DNA of 64,000 nucleotides from JADFNB01 sp036397455 (GTDB lineage Bacteria; Gemmatimonadota; Gemmatimonadetes; Gemmatimonadales; GWC2-71-9), in contig DASWIX010000025.1 of assembly GCA_036397455.1 (NCBI GenBank), positions 1-64,000 of the forward strand. The letters run 5' to 3'. The position numbers and the translations under genes were made by a program. Below the pieces are notes generated by a model. The model saw nothing but the letters and a program-made list of their open reading frames with translations. It did no database searches and was not told the origin of the DNA. Below are positions 42,828 to 51,452 of this stretch, piece by piece. The stretch's first letter is position 1. Each line of letters begins with the position of its first letter.

Positions 42828-43706
42828 TCACCGTACCGCATCGGGGACGCCGGCCAGGAACTCGCGGGCCACGTCGGCCACGGCCCGCTTCGCGCCATCG
42901 ACCTGGAAGTTCATGCGCCGCATGGACGCGGCGTCGATGCGGCCGCCGAGCGCCGCGAGGGCGGCGCGCACGTCGGGATGACGCGCCAACGTCTCCGACC
43001 GGACGATCGGTACCGCCTCGTAGGGTGGGAAGTAGCGCCGGTCGTCCTCGAGCTGCACGAGGTCGAGGGCGTCGATCAATCCATCGGTCGAGTTGCCCAC
43101 GATCACGTCCACACGTCCGTCGGCCAGCGCCCGATAGGTCAATCCCAGATCCATCTCCGCGGGCGCCGCGGCAAACGTCAGGCCGTACGCCGCCAGCAAC
43201 CCGCGGTATCCATCCGCCCGTTCGACGAACTCATAGCCGAGCCCGGGACGCCAGGACCGCGCCGCGCCGATGGCGTCGGATATGGTCGTGAGACCGAGGC
43301 GGCGCGCGTCGTCACCCCGTACGAGCACGGCGAAGGTGTTCTCGAAACCGAGCGGTGCGCCCCACTCCACGCCCCAACGCGCCCGATACACGCTGTCGAC
43401 CATCCGGCGCACTCGACGCGAATCGCGTTCGACCGGCAGTTGCAGCACCGCGGCGTAGGCCGTCCCGGTGTACTCGACGTACAGATCGATCTGGCCGGCG
43501 TGCAGCGCCGAATGGCACACGAACGTCCCACCCAGATTGAACCGGCGATCGACGGGGTGACCGGCGCGTTCGATCTGCTGCGCGACGATCTCACCGAGCA
43601 GGATCGACTCGGTGAAATTCTTGGAGCAGATCGCGATGGTGTCCGGATCACGGCCACACGCCACCAGGACCAGGAGCCAGGCCGCACGGCCGGGCACGCG
43701 GCTCAC
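42828..43706 (-). CDS. Substrate-binding lipoprotein of an OpuC-like ABC importer
   Basis: A 292-residue periplasmic binding protein of the glycine betaine/choline/osmoprotectant (OpuAC/OpuCC) family. The lipobox LLVLVAC anchors it. Family markers are IAICSKNFTESILLGEIVAQ at the mature start, DLYVEYTGTAY, YRALADGRVDVIVGNSTDG and the final MRRMNFQVDGAKRAVADVA. It starts with a GTG inside the permease stop codon (GTGA), so the ATPase, permease and binding protein are one operon in that order. The relatively short linker and the single lobe pair match OpuCC. The ligand is probably a quaternary amine; the aromatic cage cannot be verified by eye. Confidence 0.88.
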   Translation of the reverse strand: MSRVPGRAAWLLVLVACGRDPDTIAICSKNFTESILLGEIVAQQIERAGHPVDRRFNLGGTFVCHSALHAGQIDLYVEYTGTAYAAVLQLPVERDSRRVRRMVDSVYRARWGVEWGAPLGFENTFAVLVRGDDARRLGLTTISDAIGAARSWRPGLGYEFVERADGYRGLLAAYGLTFAAAPAEMDLGLTYRALADGRVDVIVGNSTDGLIDALDLVQLEDDRRYFPPYEAVPIVRSETLARHPDVRAALAALGGRIDAASMRRMNFQVDGAKRAVADVAREFLAGVPDAVR

Positions 43707-44341
43707 GCGCGCCGCCAGTCCAGCCGACGCTCCAGCAGATGCAGCAATCCGTCGAGGACCAATGCCATCACGGCCGCGGGTACCGCGCCCGCCAGGATCA
43801 CCGCGTTGTCCACCATCGCCACGCCTCGGAAGATGAACACCCCCAGCCCGCCGGCGCCGATAGCCGCCGCGATGGTCGCCACACCCACGCCAATGACGGT
43901 GGCGACCCGGATGCCGGCGAGCATCGTTGGAACCGCCAGCGGCAATTCGACAAGCCACAGCCGCTGACGACCCGTCATGCCCATCCCTTCCGCGGCGTCA
44001 CGCACGGCGGGGTCAACCCCCGCGATACCGGTGTACGTATTCCGGATGATCGGCAGCAACGCGTAGACGACCAGCGCGATGATGGCCGTTCGCGCGCCGA
44101 TACCGCCGAGGAACGGCAACGGAATCAGGAACCCGAACAGCGCAAGCGACGGGATGGTCTGGAACACGTTCGCCAGGCCCAACACCGGACCGCGCAGGCG
44201 CGGTCGCCGAGTCAAGGCAATCCCGACCGGCAGCCCGATCGCGATCGCAATGCCTGTCGACACCCCGACGAGCGCCAGATGCTCGATCGCGAGTCGTGCC
44301 ACCTCGCCCCGGTTGGTGAGGAAGAAATCGATGAACCTCAT
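43703..44341 (-). CDS. OpuC-like ABC importer permease
   Basis: A 212-residue inner-membrane permease with five to six TM helices and the BPD_transp_1 EAA-type loop AEGMGMTGRQRLWLVELPLAVPTMLAGIR, which docks on the ATPase. Landmarks are VFQTIPSLALFGFLIP and GAGGLGVFIFRG, typical of OpuCB/OpuCD and ProW/YehW-type permeases. Only one permease gene is present, so it would act as a homodimer. Its ATG overlaps the stop of the ATPase gene by four bases (ATGA), and its own stop overlaps the binding-protein start, giving three genes in tight translational coupling. Confidence 0.92.
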   Translation of the reverse strand: MRFIDFFLTNRGEVARLAIEHLALVGVSTGIAIAIGLPVGIALTRRPRLRGPVLGLANVFQTIPSLALFGFLIPLPFLGGIGARTAIIALVVYALLPIIRNTYTGIAGVDPAVRDAAEGMGMTGRQRLWLVELPLAVPTMLAGIRVATVIGVGVATIAAAIGAGGLGVFIFRGVAMVDNAVILAGAVPAAVMALVLDGLLHLLERRLDWRRA

Positions 44342-45054
44342 CCGCTATCCCGAAACGCCCTGACGTAGGCGTCCACTGACGTCCGAAATGCCATGCGGTC
44401 ACCATCGAACCGCACCGAGCCGTTGTCAAACAACACGATGCGATCGCCCAACCGCAGAGCCTCCCCGACGTCGTGGGTGACGAACACGACCGTCTTCCCC
44501 AGTTGTCGGGCCAGGGCCTCGAACTCCACCTGCAATTCCGCTCGGGTGAGTGGATCCAGCGCGCCGAACGGTTCGTCGCACAGCAGTACGGGCGGATCGG
44601 CCGCGAGCGCCCGCGCCACGCCTACGCGCTGCCGCTGGCCTCCCGACAGTTCGTGCGGGTAGCGGTGAGCGAACTCCGCCTCCGACAGGCCTACCAGCTC
44701 CAGCAGGTCGGACACCCGGCGGGCAATACGGTCCGCGGTCCAGCCGGCGAGCTCCGGTACGATCCCCACGTTGCGCGAGACCGGAAAGTGCGGGAACAAA
44801 CCGATCTCCTGGATCACATAGCCGATCGAACGACGTAACGACACCGGATCCCACGCGCTCGTGTCCCGCCCCGCGACCTCGACCACGCCGGCAGTGGGTT
44901 TGATGAGGGCGTTGATCAGCCGGAGGGTGGTCGTCTTCCCCGACCCGCTTCTGCCCAACAGGACGACGAATTCGCCCGGCGCCACCGAGAACCGCAGCGG
45001 ACCGGCCACGGTCCGCCCGCCCAACACCACCGACGCATCACGGAATGCGATCAC
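44338..45054 (-). CDS. OpuC-like ABC importer ATPase
   Basis: A 238-residue ATPase with Walker A (GRSGSGKTTTLRL), Q-loop (GYVIQEIGLFPHF), the signature LSGGQRQRVGVARAL, Walker B (VLLCDEPFGALDP) and the switch His in VTHDVGEA. The pattern IGLFPHFPVSRNV and the DEPFGALDP context are those of osmoprotectant importers. It lacks the C-terminal CBS pair found in regulated OpuA/OpuCA ATPases (usually near 370-400 residues), so the ionic-strength sensing that depends on CBS domains is not expected here. It heads the operon and is divergent from the small membrane protein gene. Confidence 0.93.
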   Translation of the reverse strand: MIAFRDASVVLGGRTVAGPLRFSVAPGEFVVLLGRSGSGKTTTLRLINALIKPTAGVVEVAGRDTSAWDPVSLRRSIGYVIQEIGLFPHFPVSRNVGIVPELAGWTADRIARRVSDLLELVGLSEAEFAHRYPHELSGGQRQRVGVARALAADPPVLLCDEPFGALDPLTRAELQVEFEALARQLGKTVVFVTHDVGEALRLGDRIVLFDNGSVRFDGDRMAFRTSVDAYVRAFRDSG

Positions 45055-45111
45055 CGGACACCCGACGGAGGTGCTTGACGAAAGCGCGCCTCACTCCTCA
45101 GCTTCCGACCC

Positions 45112-45501
45112 ATGCGAGGATTCGTGGCGCGGACCTTGATCACGGCGTTCGGCCTGTGGGTCGCCGATCTGCTGCTTGCCGGCTTGAGCTTCGACAACGC
45201 ACGCGCGCTGTTCGTCGCCGCGCTCCTCCTGGGGCTGGCCAACGCGTTCGTGCGACCGTTGCTCATCGTGCTCACGCTCCCGCTGACCCTGCTCACGCTC
45301 GGGTTGTTCCTCCTGGTGGTGAACGGCGCGATGGTCCTGCTCGTCGCGGAACTCATGGATGCGTTTCGTCTGGTGGGACTCGGCACGGGCATTGTCGGCT
45401 CGATCATCGTCGGGCTGACCGGCTGGGCGGCAAACGTCTTCATTGGCGACAGGGGACTGGTCGAGGTCAGGACGATCCGCGGCCCGCGGCGCGACACATA
45501 G
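45112..45501 (+). CDS. Small membrane protein, phage_holin_4_2/YvlD family
   Basis: A 129-residue protein with four hydrophobic helices and the family phrases GLWVADLLLAGLSF, LLLGLANAFVRPLL and LTLGLFLLVVNGAM. The family is widespread in bacterial chromosomes; despite its holin-like name there is no sign of a prophage here and the role is unknown, possibly envelope stress related. The start is the ATG at 45112. It is divergent from the OpuC-like operon with a 57-bp spacer. The convergent formamidase-like gene ends 32 bases after its stop. Confidence 0.85.
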   Translation: MRGFVARTLITAFGLWVADLLLAGLSFDNARALFVAALLLGLANAFVRPLLIVLTLPLTLLTLGLFLLVVNGAMVLLVAELMDAFRLVGLGTGIVGSIIVGLTGWAANVFIGDRGLVEVRTIRGPRRDT

Positions 45502-45533
45502 CACGACGCGCGCCGGGGACGCGTGGTCGGTCG

Positions 45534-46550
45534 CTACCCCGACATGCCCAAGACGCTCTTCGGCATGTGGAGACTTACCAGCACGTGCGGAACGTCCACG
45601 ACCTCGGCGATCTTCAGGTCGCCCACGAGGGAACACAGGACATAGGCCTGTTCGCGATCGAGACCGTGTTCCGCGACCAGATAGGCGATCATGTACCGGG
45701 TCGCCTTCCGCACGGCTTCGTCGAGCGTCGTGCCGAACGCCGTCACCGCATAGGTATTCGCGGTTTCGTACTCCGGCTCCGGGATCGGCCGGTGCCCGGG
45801 CAGCACGCTGATCCGATACACGATCCGTGTCGGTGCCTCGATCCCGGTGCCGGCCACTTCGCCGTCTCCTTGCGCGGCGTGCGTATCGCCAATCGAAAAC
45901 AGCGCTCCCTCGACGAACACCGGGAAATACACGGTGGTGCCGGCCGTCAGATCCCGGTTGTCCATGTTGCCGCCGTTGGCGCGCGGAGGAATCGTCGACA
46001 GCATCGAATCGGTGGCCGGGGCGACCCCCATGACGCCGGCAAATGGCCGCAGGGGGATCCGCATCCCGTCGGCAAACCCCACCGTCTGGTCACCGGCACC
46101 GATCGAGAAATGCCGCAGCATCGGTGCGGGGAACTCGTCTGCGAGCAGCCCGAACCCGGGAACGATGGCGGCCCAACCGTCGCCGATGACATCGATCTCG
46201 AGCAAGGTCACCGCGATCACGTCTCCAGGCGCGGCACCCGCCACGTACACGGGGCCCGTGAGCGGATGGATCGGATCGAAATCGAGCGAGGCGAGCGCGT
46301 CAACCGTGGTGCCCGGCGCCAGTTGCCCGTCGGACGCCTCCTTGGTGAACGCCTCGACCACCGCGCCGGACTCCACACGCAACGCCGGGGGAATGGCCGC
46401 GCTGAAGCGGTTGTGGGTGTGGTCGGCGGTCAGGGTGTACTCGGGCGCGATCGCCGGGTGCGGATCGGTGCGCTCAATGGTGCAGCCGGACATCAGTCCC
46501 ACGAGGCACGCAGTCGCCATGCCCCGGCGGCCGCCGGCAAACACCGTCAC
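45534..46550 (-). CDS. Acetamidase/formamidase-family lipoprotein
   Basis: A 338-residue protein of the FmdA/AmdA fold. Markers are HNRFSAAIPPALRVESGAVV near the N-terminus, the metal/substrate loop HPLTGPVYVAGAAPGDVI, RANGGNMDNRDLTAGTTVYFPVFVEGALFSIGDTHAAQGDGEV in the middle (read as two adjoining parts), and LVAEHGLDREQAYVLCSLVGDLKI. Cytosolic members hydrolyse formamide or acetamide to ammonia and the acid. This one has a signal with LMSGC, so it is probably a lipoprotein acting outside the cytoplasm, which is unusual. The GTG at 46550 overlaps the stop of the S9 peptidase gene (GTGA), so peptide and amide breakdown are coupled. Confidence 0.86.
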   Translation of the reverse strand: MTVFAGGRRGMATACLVGLMSGCTIERTDPHPAIAPEYTLTADHTHNRFSAAIPPALRVESGAVVEAFTKEASDGQLAPGTTVDALASLDFDPIHPLTGPVYVAGAAPGDVIAVTLLEIDVIGDGWAAIVPGFGLLADEFPAPMLRHFSIGAGDQTVGFADGMRIPLRPFAGVMGVAPATDSMLSTIPPRANGGNMDNRDLTAGTTVYFPVFVEGALFSIGDTHAAQGDGEVAGTGIEAPTRIVYRISVLPGHRPIPEPEYETANTYAVTAFGTTLDEAVRKATRYMIAYLVAEHGLDREQAYVLCSLVGDLKIAEVVDVPHVLVSLHMPKSVLGMSG

Positions 46551-48952
46551 GGACGGTCCTCGCTCGTCGACACGGCGCCTTTCACGTACCGGTCAAACCA
46601 CTCGATCATGCGTGCGATGACGTCCATGACGCTCTCGCGTGCGGCATATCCGTGCGATTCATACGGGAGCTGAACGTACTCGACGGTCGCCCCATTACCC
46701 TTGAGTGCGTGGTACATCCGCTCCGACTGAATCGGGAATGTGCCGGAGTTGTTGTCGTTCATGCCGTGAATCAGCAGGATCGGTTCGTTGATCTTATCCG
46801 CATGGGTAAACGGCATCATGCGCAGGTACAACTCCGGAGCCTCCCAAAACGTCCGCTGTTCGTTTTGGAAGCCGAACGGCGTGAGCGTGCGGTTGTAGGC
46901 TCCGCTCCGCGCGACGCCGGCTTTGAAGAGATCGGAATGGGCCAGCAGGTTGGCGGTGGCAAACGCACCGTAGCTGTGGCCGCCCACACCGAAGTTGCCG
47001 TCCGCAATGCCCATCTCCATGAGATGATCGATCGCGGCCTGCGCTCCGGCGACGGTTTGTTCCTGATAGGTGTCATTGGCCGCATCGCCGCCCACGACCG
47101 GCAGGGTCGGGTTGTCGAGCACGGCGTAGCCCTGGGTCAGCAGGAACAGATGCGACGGACCGCTCGGCAAGACGAAGCGGTGCTGACTACCCTGCACCTG
47201 CCCCGCCACGTCGGCGGAGACGAACTCGCGCGGGTAGATCCAGAAAACGACCGGCACCCGTTGTCCCTCGCGGTAGTTCGTCGGGTAGTAGAGCGTGCCG
47301 GACAGCTGGACACCGTCCGCCCGTTCGTACGTGAGCAACTCCCGCCGCAGATTGGCCAACTCCGGAACCGGGTTCGCGAAATGTGTGAGCAGCGTGCTGG
47401 CACGCGTCCGCAGATCGCGCACATGGTAGTTGGGCGGCGCGGTGCGTTGCTCCGAACGGACGATGACGAGGCGGCCACGGCCATCGAGTACGTCGGACAC
47501 CGTCTCGTACGCGTCCTCCGCCGACTCCCATAGCCGTTCGGTCTTGCGATTGTCGAGGTTGAGTCGGTCGAGGAACGGGCGGTCCCCCTCCGGCGACGCA
47601 CCGGCACCGGCAAGGAAGATCCACTTCCGATCGTACACCTTCAACACGCTGCGCCCGGCGGCGTTACGCGTGAAGAGGGGCCGGCCGGGGTCCGCGTAGC
47701 GATCTTCCGTACTGCGATCGAACACGATGCGCCAGCCAATCGATGCGTCGTTCGCGTCGATCTTCCACGTCCGCAGGTGCCGGGTCCGCCGATCGAGTTC
47801 GGACAGCAGCGCCACCCCTCCCTCGGCCCAGCTGATTCCGGCGTAGCGATAGTTGAGCTTGCCCAGCTCCACCGGCACCGTGAACGGCGCGGCGAGCGAC
47901 ACGACGCGATCGCGGTACTCCGCGGGTTTCATGGTCTCGCCCCCGTCGACTGCTTCGACGTACGTCAGCGTCGCCGGCTGATCGGACCGCCAGCTGAAAC
48001 TGCGCGGTCCGGTTTGCACCCCACCGATCGGGATGGCGTCCCCGAGTGGCACGCTCGCGAGCGCGGCAACGCGACGCCCGTCGATGTTCCACAGTTCGAT
48101 TTCCTGCGGGAACCGGAAGATCGGCACCAGGCGTGAATACGGCCGCTCGACCCGCGAGATGAGGACCAGCGCACCGCTGGGTGACGGATCGACGTCCGTG
48201 AAGATGCCGGGCGCTCCAACCGCCGCACGCGCGCCCGTCACGGCATCAACCGTCGCGAGCTGCGCGGTCACGTAGTAGTCGAATAACGCCTCGTCGTCGG
48301 GCGACGCCAGCAGGTCCTGATAGGTGCGCACCGGCGCGGCACGTCCCTCGCTGTGCTGAACGATCGGGCCGGTGGGGACCCGTGCTTCCACCGGCGGCGC
48401 GCCGCGCCCCTCGGGCACGAACGCGCACAGCAAGCGGTCGGAGCCAGGCATCCACTGACACGGATTACCGAGCGTGCCGTTCAGGCTGGGACCGGTGAGA
48501 TCGCGGGCGGCACCGGTCCCGGGATCGGCCACCCAGAGCGTCAGACCGCCGTCGGACTCGCTGATGTAGGCGATCAGTTTCCCATCCGGGGACCACCTGA
48601 CATCGGTGACCCGAACGCCGGCCGGCGTCGCGATGGTGACCTCCGCGCCTCCCGCCACGCTCCGGACCGCCAGCGCGTTGATCCCGCGGGTCGTGAACCG
48701 ATCGTTGGTGCGTGGATTGAGCCGCAGGCCGGCCAGACGCAGCATCGGCTGCGCCAGTTGGGCGATGGATGGGCGCTCCTCGATCTGCATGAGCAGCAGT
48801 TTCGACCCGTCGGGGGAGGGCTCGATGCCCGGGAGCGACGGCGCATCGAGCACGGCGCGCACCACGTCGGGTGGCGTCTTGTAGGGTTCCTGGGCCGCGG
48901 AGCGCGGCGCATAGGCTGCAAGGATAGTGGTTAGGACGAGGAATCGGCGCAT
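46547..48952 (-). CDS. Exported S9-family (prolyl oligopeptidase-type) serine peptidase
   Basis: An 801-residue protein with a signal peptide (TTILAAYAPRSAAQ), a large beta-propeller (about 40-560) with blades such as WSPDGKLIAYI, and a C-terminal alpha/beta-hydrolase. The triad is Ser660 in GGHSYGAFA, Asp733 in HGMNDNN and His767 in PYESHGY. The propeller would gate access of oligopeptides. GGAGG lies six bases before the ATG at 48952. The same frame stays open for about 1.9 kb further upstream, antisense to the antiporter gene, but that stretch is not coding. It is divergent from the antiporter and co-translated with the formamidase-like gene. Confidence 0.92.
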   Translation of the reverse strand: MRRFLVLTTILAAYAPRSAAQEPYKTPPDVVRAVLDAPSLPGIEPSPDGSKLLLMQIEERPSIAQLAQPMLRLAGLRLNPRTNDRFTTRGINALAVRSVAGGAEVTIATPAGVRVTDVRWSPDGKLIAYISESDGGLTLWVADPGTGAARDLTGPSLNGTLGNPCQWMPGSDRLLCAFVPEGRGAPPVEARVPTGPIVQHSEGRAAPVRTYQDLLASPDDEALFDYYVTAQLATVDAVTGARAAVGAPGIFTDVDPSPSGALVLISRVERPYSRLVPIFRFPQEIELWNIDGRRVAALASVPLGDAIPIGGVQTGPRSFSWRSDQPATLTYVEAVDGGETMKPAEYRDRVVSLAAPFTVPVELGKLNYRYAGISWAEGGVALLSELDRRTRHLRTWKIDANDASIGWRIVFDRSTEDRYADPGRPLFTRNAAGRSVLKVYDRKWIFLAGAGASPEGDRPFLDRLNLDNRKTERLWESAEDAYETVSDVLDGRGRLVIVRSEQRTAPPNYHVRDLRTRASTLLTHFANPVPELANLRRELLTYERADGVQLSGTLYYPTNYREGQRVPVVFWIYPREFVSADVAGQVQGSQHRFVLPSGPSHLFLLTQGYAVLDNPTLPVVGGDAANDTYQEQTVAGAQAAIDHLMEMGIADGNFGVGGHSYGAFATANLLAHSDLFKAGVARSGAYNRTLTPFGFQNEQRTFWEAPELYLRMMPFTHADKINEPILLIHGMNDNNSGTFPIQSERMYHALKGNGATVEYVQLPYESHGYAARESVMDVIARMIEWFDRYVKGAVSTSEDRP

Positions 48953-49039
48953 GGAGCCTCCACGGGTGTGAACCGGTGCGGGTGCCGCCCCGGAAAGTAC
49001 CATCGCGCCCCGGCTCCGGCCACGGAGCCGCGGCGCGCG

Positions 49040-49045
49040 TATATT
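49040..49045 (+). promoter_or_regulatory. Possible -10 box upstream of the antiporter
   Basis: TATATT, 21 bases before the start codon of the KefB-type gene, stands out in the GC-rich 114-bp divergent spacer. There is no obvious -35 partner. The other strand has no equally clear box for the peptidase gene. Confidence 0.32.
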
Positions 49046-49066
49046 GATTTGCCACCACGGATACCC

Positions 49067-51055
49067 ATGCACGACCTCCCGTTGCTGCGCGACCTCGTGA
49101 TCCTCGTTGGGATCGCGATTCCGGTCGTGATCGCCGCCCATCGCCTGCGGATCCCGTCGATCGTGGGGTTTCTGGTCACGGGCATCGCGATCGGGCCGAA
49201 CGCGCTCGGCTTGGTGCGGGAGACCGAGGCCGTCGCGGGTCTCGCCGAGATCGGCGTGGTGCTGCTCCTGTTTGCGATCGGGCTCGAGCTGTCGCTCGCG
49301 CGGGTCATGCGCATGCGGGAGACCATGCTCCGTGGCGGCCTGCTCCAGGTCGGTAGCACGGTGATACTCGCGGCCCTGATCGCCGTCGCGTTCGGCGCAC
49401 CCCTCCCACGGGCCATCCTCTACGGCGCCCTGGTTGCGCTCTCGTCGACCGCGGTTGTCCTCAAGGTCTATGCCGATCGGGGCGCGCTCGACACACCACA
49501 CGGGCGTATCGTCGTGGCGGTGCTCCTGTTCCAGGACCTCTGTATCGTACCCCTGGTCGTGCTCGTGCGGATTCTCGGCGGCGCCGGGTCCGGCCCCTGG
49601 AGCGCCATCCGGGACATCGGTCTGAGCCTCGCCGTCGTGGCGGCTCTGGTGGTGGGCGGCAGGGCTGCCGTGCCGTGGATGCTGCAGCGCGTCGTCGGCG
49701 TGAAGAACCGGGAGCTGTTCACCGTCGTCGTCGTGTTCTTCTGTCTGGGCGCCGCCTACCTGACGGCCAGCTTCGGGTTGTCGCTCGCGCTCGGCGCCTT
49801 CCTCGCGGGCCTGGTGGTGTCGGAGTCCGAATTCGGCCTGCAGGCGCTGTCGGACGTGCTCCCGTTCCGCGACGCGTTCAGCGGCATCTTCTTCACCTCC
49901 GTCGGCATGCTCCTGGATGTCCGCTTCGTGCTCGGACATCCGGTCACCGTCCTCGCCTTGGCCGGCGGCGTCATCACGCTCAAGGTGGCCGCCGGGGCCT
50001 TCGCGACCGGCATGCTGCGCCGATCGCTCCAGGTGAGCATCGTCGCCGGGCTGGGCCTGGCGCAGATCGGCGAGTTCTCGTTCGTGCTGGCGACCGTGGC
50101 GGCCACGTATGGACTGATCGGCGGCGACACCTATCAGGCGTTTCTGAGTGCCTCGGTGGCCTCGCTGCTGCTGGCACCCCTGTTGATCGCGACCGCGCGA
50201 CCGGTGGCGGACGGCGTGTGCCGGCTGATCGGGAAGCCCACCGGCGACCTCGCGGCCGCCGGCGGCGCCGACGCCGCACAGCTGACCGATCATGTCATCA
50301 TCGTTGGCTACGGTGTGAGCGGGCGGCACCTGGCACGCGTGCTCGATGGCGCCGGCATCCCGTACGTGATCCTCGAGCAGAATGGCCAGGTCGTGCAGCG
50401 CGCCCGGCGCGACCTGCAGCCGATCCTCTTCGGTGACGCGACACGGCCTGAGGTCCTTCACCGTGTCCACCTCGAACGGGCTCGGGTGATCGTGTTCGCC
50501 ATCTCGTCGGCCGCCGACGAACTGCGCGGTGTCGCCGTCGCGCGTGCACACAGCCGCCGGGTGCGGATCGTCGTGCGCACGCAGTTCGTGGCCGCCGCCG
50601 GGGAACTCGAGCGCGCCGGCGCCGACGAGGTCATCGCGCAGGAATTCGAGACATCGCTCGAGATCTTCGCCCGCGTGCTGCATCACTACGACATCCCGTC
50701 GAATACGATCGAACGGGAGATCCACGCGGCGCGCACGGAGCACTACGGGGTCGTGCGCGGGCGCGCCGAGCCGTCGTTCCAACTCGACGCCCTGGCGCAT
50801 CTCGGCGTGCACCGCGCGCTGGATATCCTGGAGGTGGAACCCGGCGCGCGTGCGGTGGGCGGGCACCCGGCAACGCTGCAACTTCGGCGAGAAACGGGCG
50901 CGACCGTCGTCGCGATTATCCGTCAGGGACAGGCGTACTACGCTCCTGAGCCGGCGTTCCGGTTCGCGCCGGGCGACACGGTCGTGCTGGTCGGCGACGC
51001 GGACGCCCTCGCCCTGGCCCGAACCGCCTTCGTTGCGCCCGCACCCGGGCCATAG
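49067..51055 (+). CDS. CPA2 monovalent cation:proton antiporter with TrkA domains (KefB-like)
   Basis: A 662-residue protein. Residues 1-390 form about twelve TM helices of the Na+/H+ exchanger fold, with LLLFAIGLELSL and FLAGLVVSESEFG as landmarks. Residues from about 410 form a Rossmann TrkA_N/RCK domain with the dinucleotide loop DHVIIVGYGVSGRHLA and a distal acidic residue (VILEQNG). The last 80 residues are a TrkA_C domain. It exchanges K+ or Na+ for protons, gated by NAD(H) or another nucleotide. KefB-type regulation by glutathione is uncertain, since the key glutathione-binding residues cannot be checked here. It has no ancillary KefF/KefG gene next to it. The ATG at 49067 is preferred to an upstream in-frame codon because the first TM helix begins there. 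Confidence 0.92.
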   Translation: MHDLPLLRDLVILVGIAIPVVIAAHRLRIPSIVGFLVTGIAIGPNALGLVRETEAVAGLAEIGVVLLLFAIGLELSLARVMRMRETMLRGGLLQVGSTVILAALIAVAFGAPLPRAILYGALVALSSTAVVLKVYADRGALDTPHGRIVVAVLLFQDLCIVPLVVLVRILGGAGSGPWSAIRDIGLSLAVVAALVVGGRAAVPWMLQRVVGVKNRELFTVVVVFFCLGAAYLTASFGLSLALGAFLAGLVVSESEFGLQALSDVLPFRDAFSGIFFTSVGMLLDVRFVLGHPVTVLALAGGVITLKVAAGAFATGMLRRSLQVSIVAGLGLAQIGEFSFVLATVAATYGLIGGDTYQAFLSASVASLLLAPLLIATARPVADGVCRLIGKPTGDLAAAGGADAAQLTDHVIIVGYGVSGRHLARVLDGAGIPYVILEQNGQVVQRARRDLQPILFGDATRPEVLHRVHLERARVIVFAISSAADELRGVAVARAHSRRVRIVVRTQFVAAAGELERAGADEVIAQEFETSLEIFARVLHHYDIPSNTIEREIHAARTEHYGVVRGRAEPSFQLDALAHLGVHRALDILEVEPGARAVGGHPATLQLRRETGATVVAIIRQGQAYYAPEPAFRFAPGDTVVLVGDADALALARTAFVAPAPGP

Positions 51056-51259
51056 TCCGTTCCCGCCACCCCACCCGAGCAGCCTCGCTCGTCGCGGCGG
51101 GCTGAGTCCCGGTGCGCCGCACCGATCCCCGGCGTCGCCAGTCGAAGGACTGCTCGAACCGCTGGGAGTCTCTTCACGTCCGTTACCGTCTCCGCTTACG
51201 TCATCCTCATCGTCCTCAGCGCCATTTTTTCAGGCTGAACGCACGCTACTGTTTTGCAA

Positions 51260-51410
51260 GGGTCTTCAGGGAATCGTGTGGGTTCCTGGTCGGGTTTTCT
51301 GGACGAGGTTAAGGGAGGGGCACACTCCTCGGCATCGCCCCTCCCCCCACGTTGGACCGCAGAGAGCGCAGAGGACGCAGAGGGCTTGCGGCACCCGCGA
51401 CAGGTTCCAG
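51260..51410 (+). repeat. Dispersed intergenic repeat, copy B (direct part)
   Basis: This 151-bp block matches 15081-15228 almost throughout; differences are mainly C/T transitions (for example ACCGTG versus ATCGTG) and extra Gs after GTTAAGG. Here the arm at 51356-51377 (ACCGCAGAGAGCGCAGAGGACG) faces its inverted partner at 51411-51432 with a short loop, so copy B is the compact form. The element ends with GACAGGTTCCAG, as in copy A. Confidence 0.85.
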
Positions 51411-51432
51411 CGTCCTCCGCGTTCTCTGCGGT
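51411..51432 (-). repeat. Inverted arm of the dispersed repeat, copy B
   Basis: CGTCCTCCGCGTTCTCTGCG and two further bases are the reverse complement of 51356-51377 with two mismatches, one of which would be a G-U pair in RNA. The loop of about 33 bases makes a strong RNA hairpin likely if transcribed. Confidence 0.75.
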
Positions 51433-51452
51433 ATACACGGGCGGGGTGGAAC

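Larger units (their letters stand above)
51056..51452. other. Convergent spacer holding repeat copy B
   Basis: About 400 bases between the antiporter and the histone-deacetylase-fold gene, with no gene. The left part (51056-51259) has short dyads and a run of six T at 51226 without a good hairpin before it. The right part is the second copy of the dispersed repeat with its two arms, which ends close to the stop codon of the minus-strand gene and could act as a transcription end for both genes. Confidence 0.55.

Noticed and set aside
45112..45501. A prophage remnant, because of the holin-family match.
   Set aside because: The family is common in chromosomes and no other phage gene is present.
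48953..50881. The peptidase frame stays open for another 1.9 kb upstream, suggesting a 1444-residue protein.
   Set aside because: That part lies antisense to the antiporter gene, is full of Arg, Asp, His and Gln with no domain, and a signal peptide with a good ribosome-binding site begins at 48952.
51226..51231. A T-run after the antiporter gene as a Rho-independent terminator.
   Set aside because: No stable GC hairpin lies just before the T-run.
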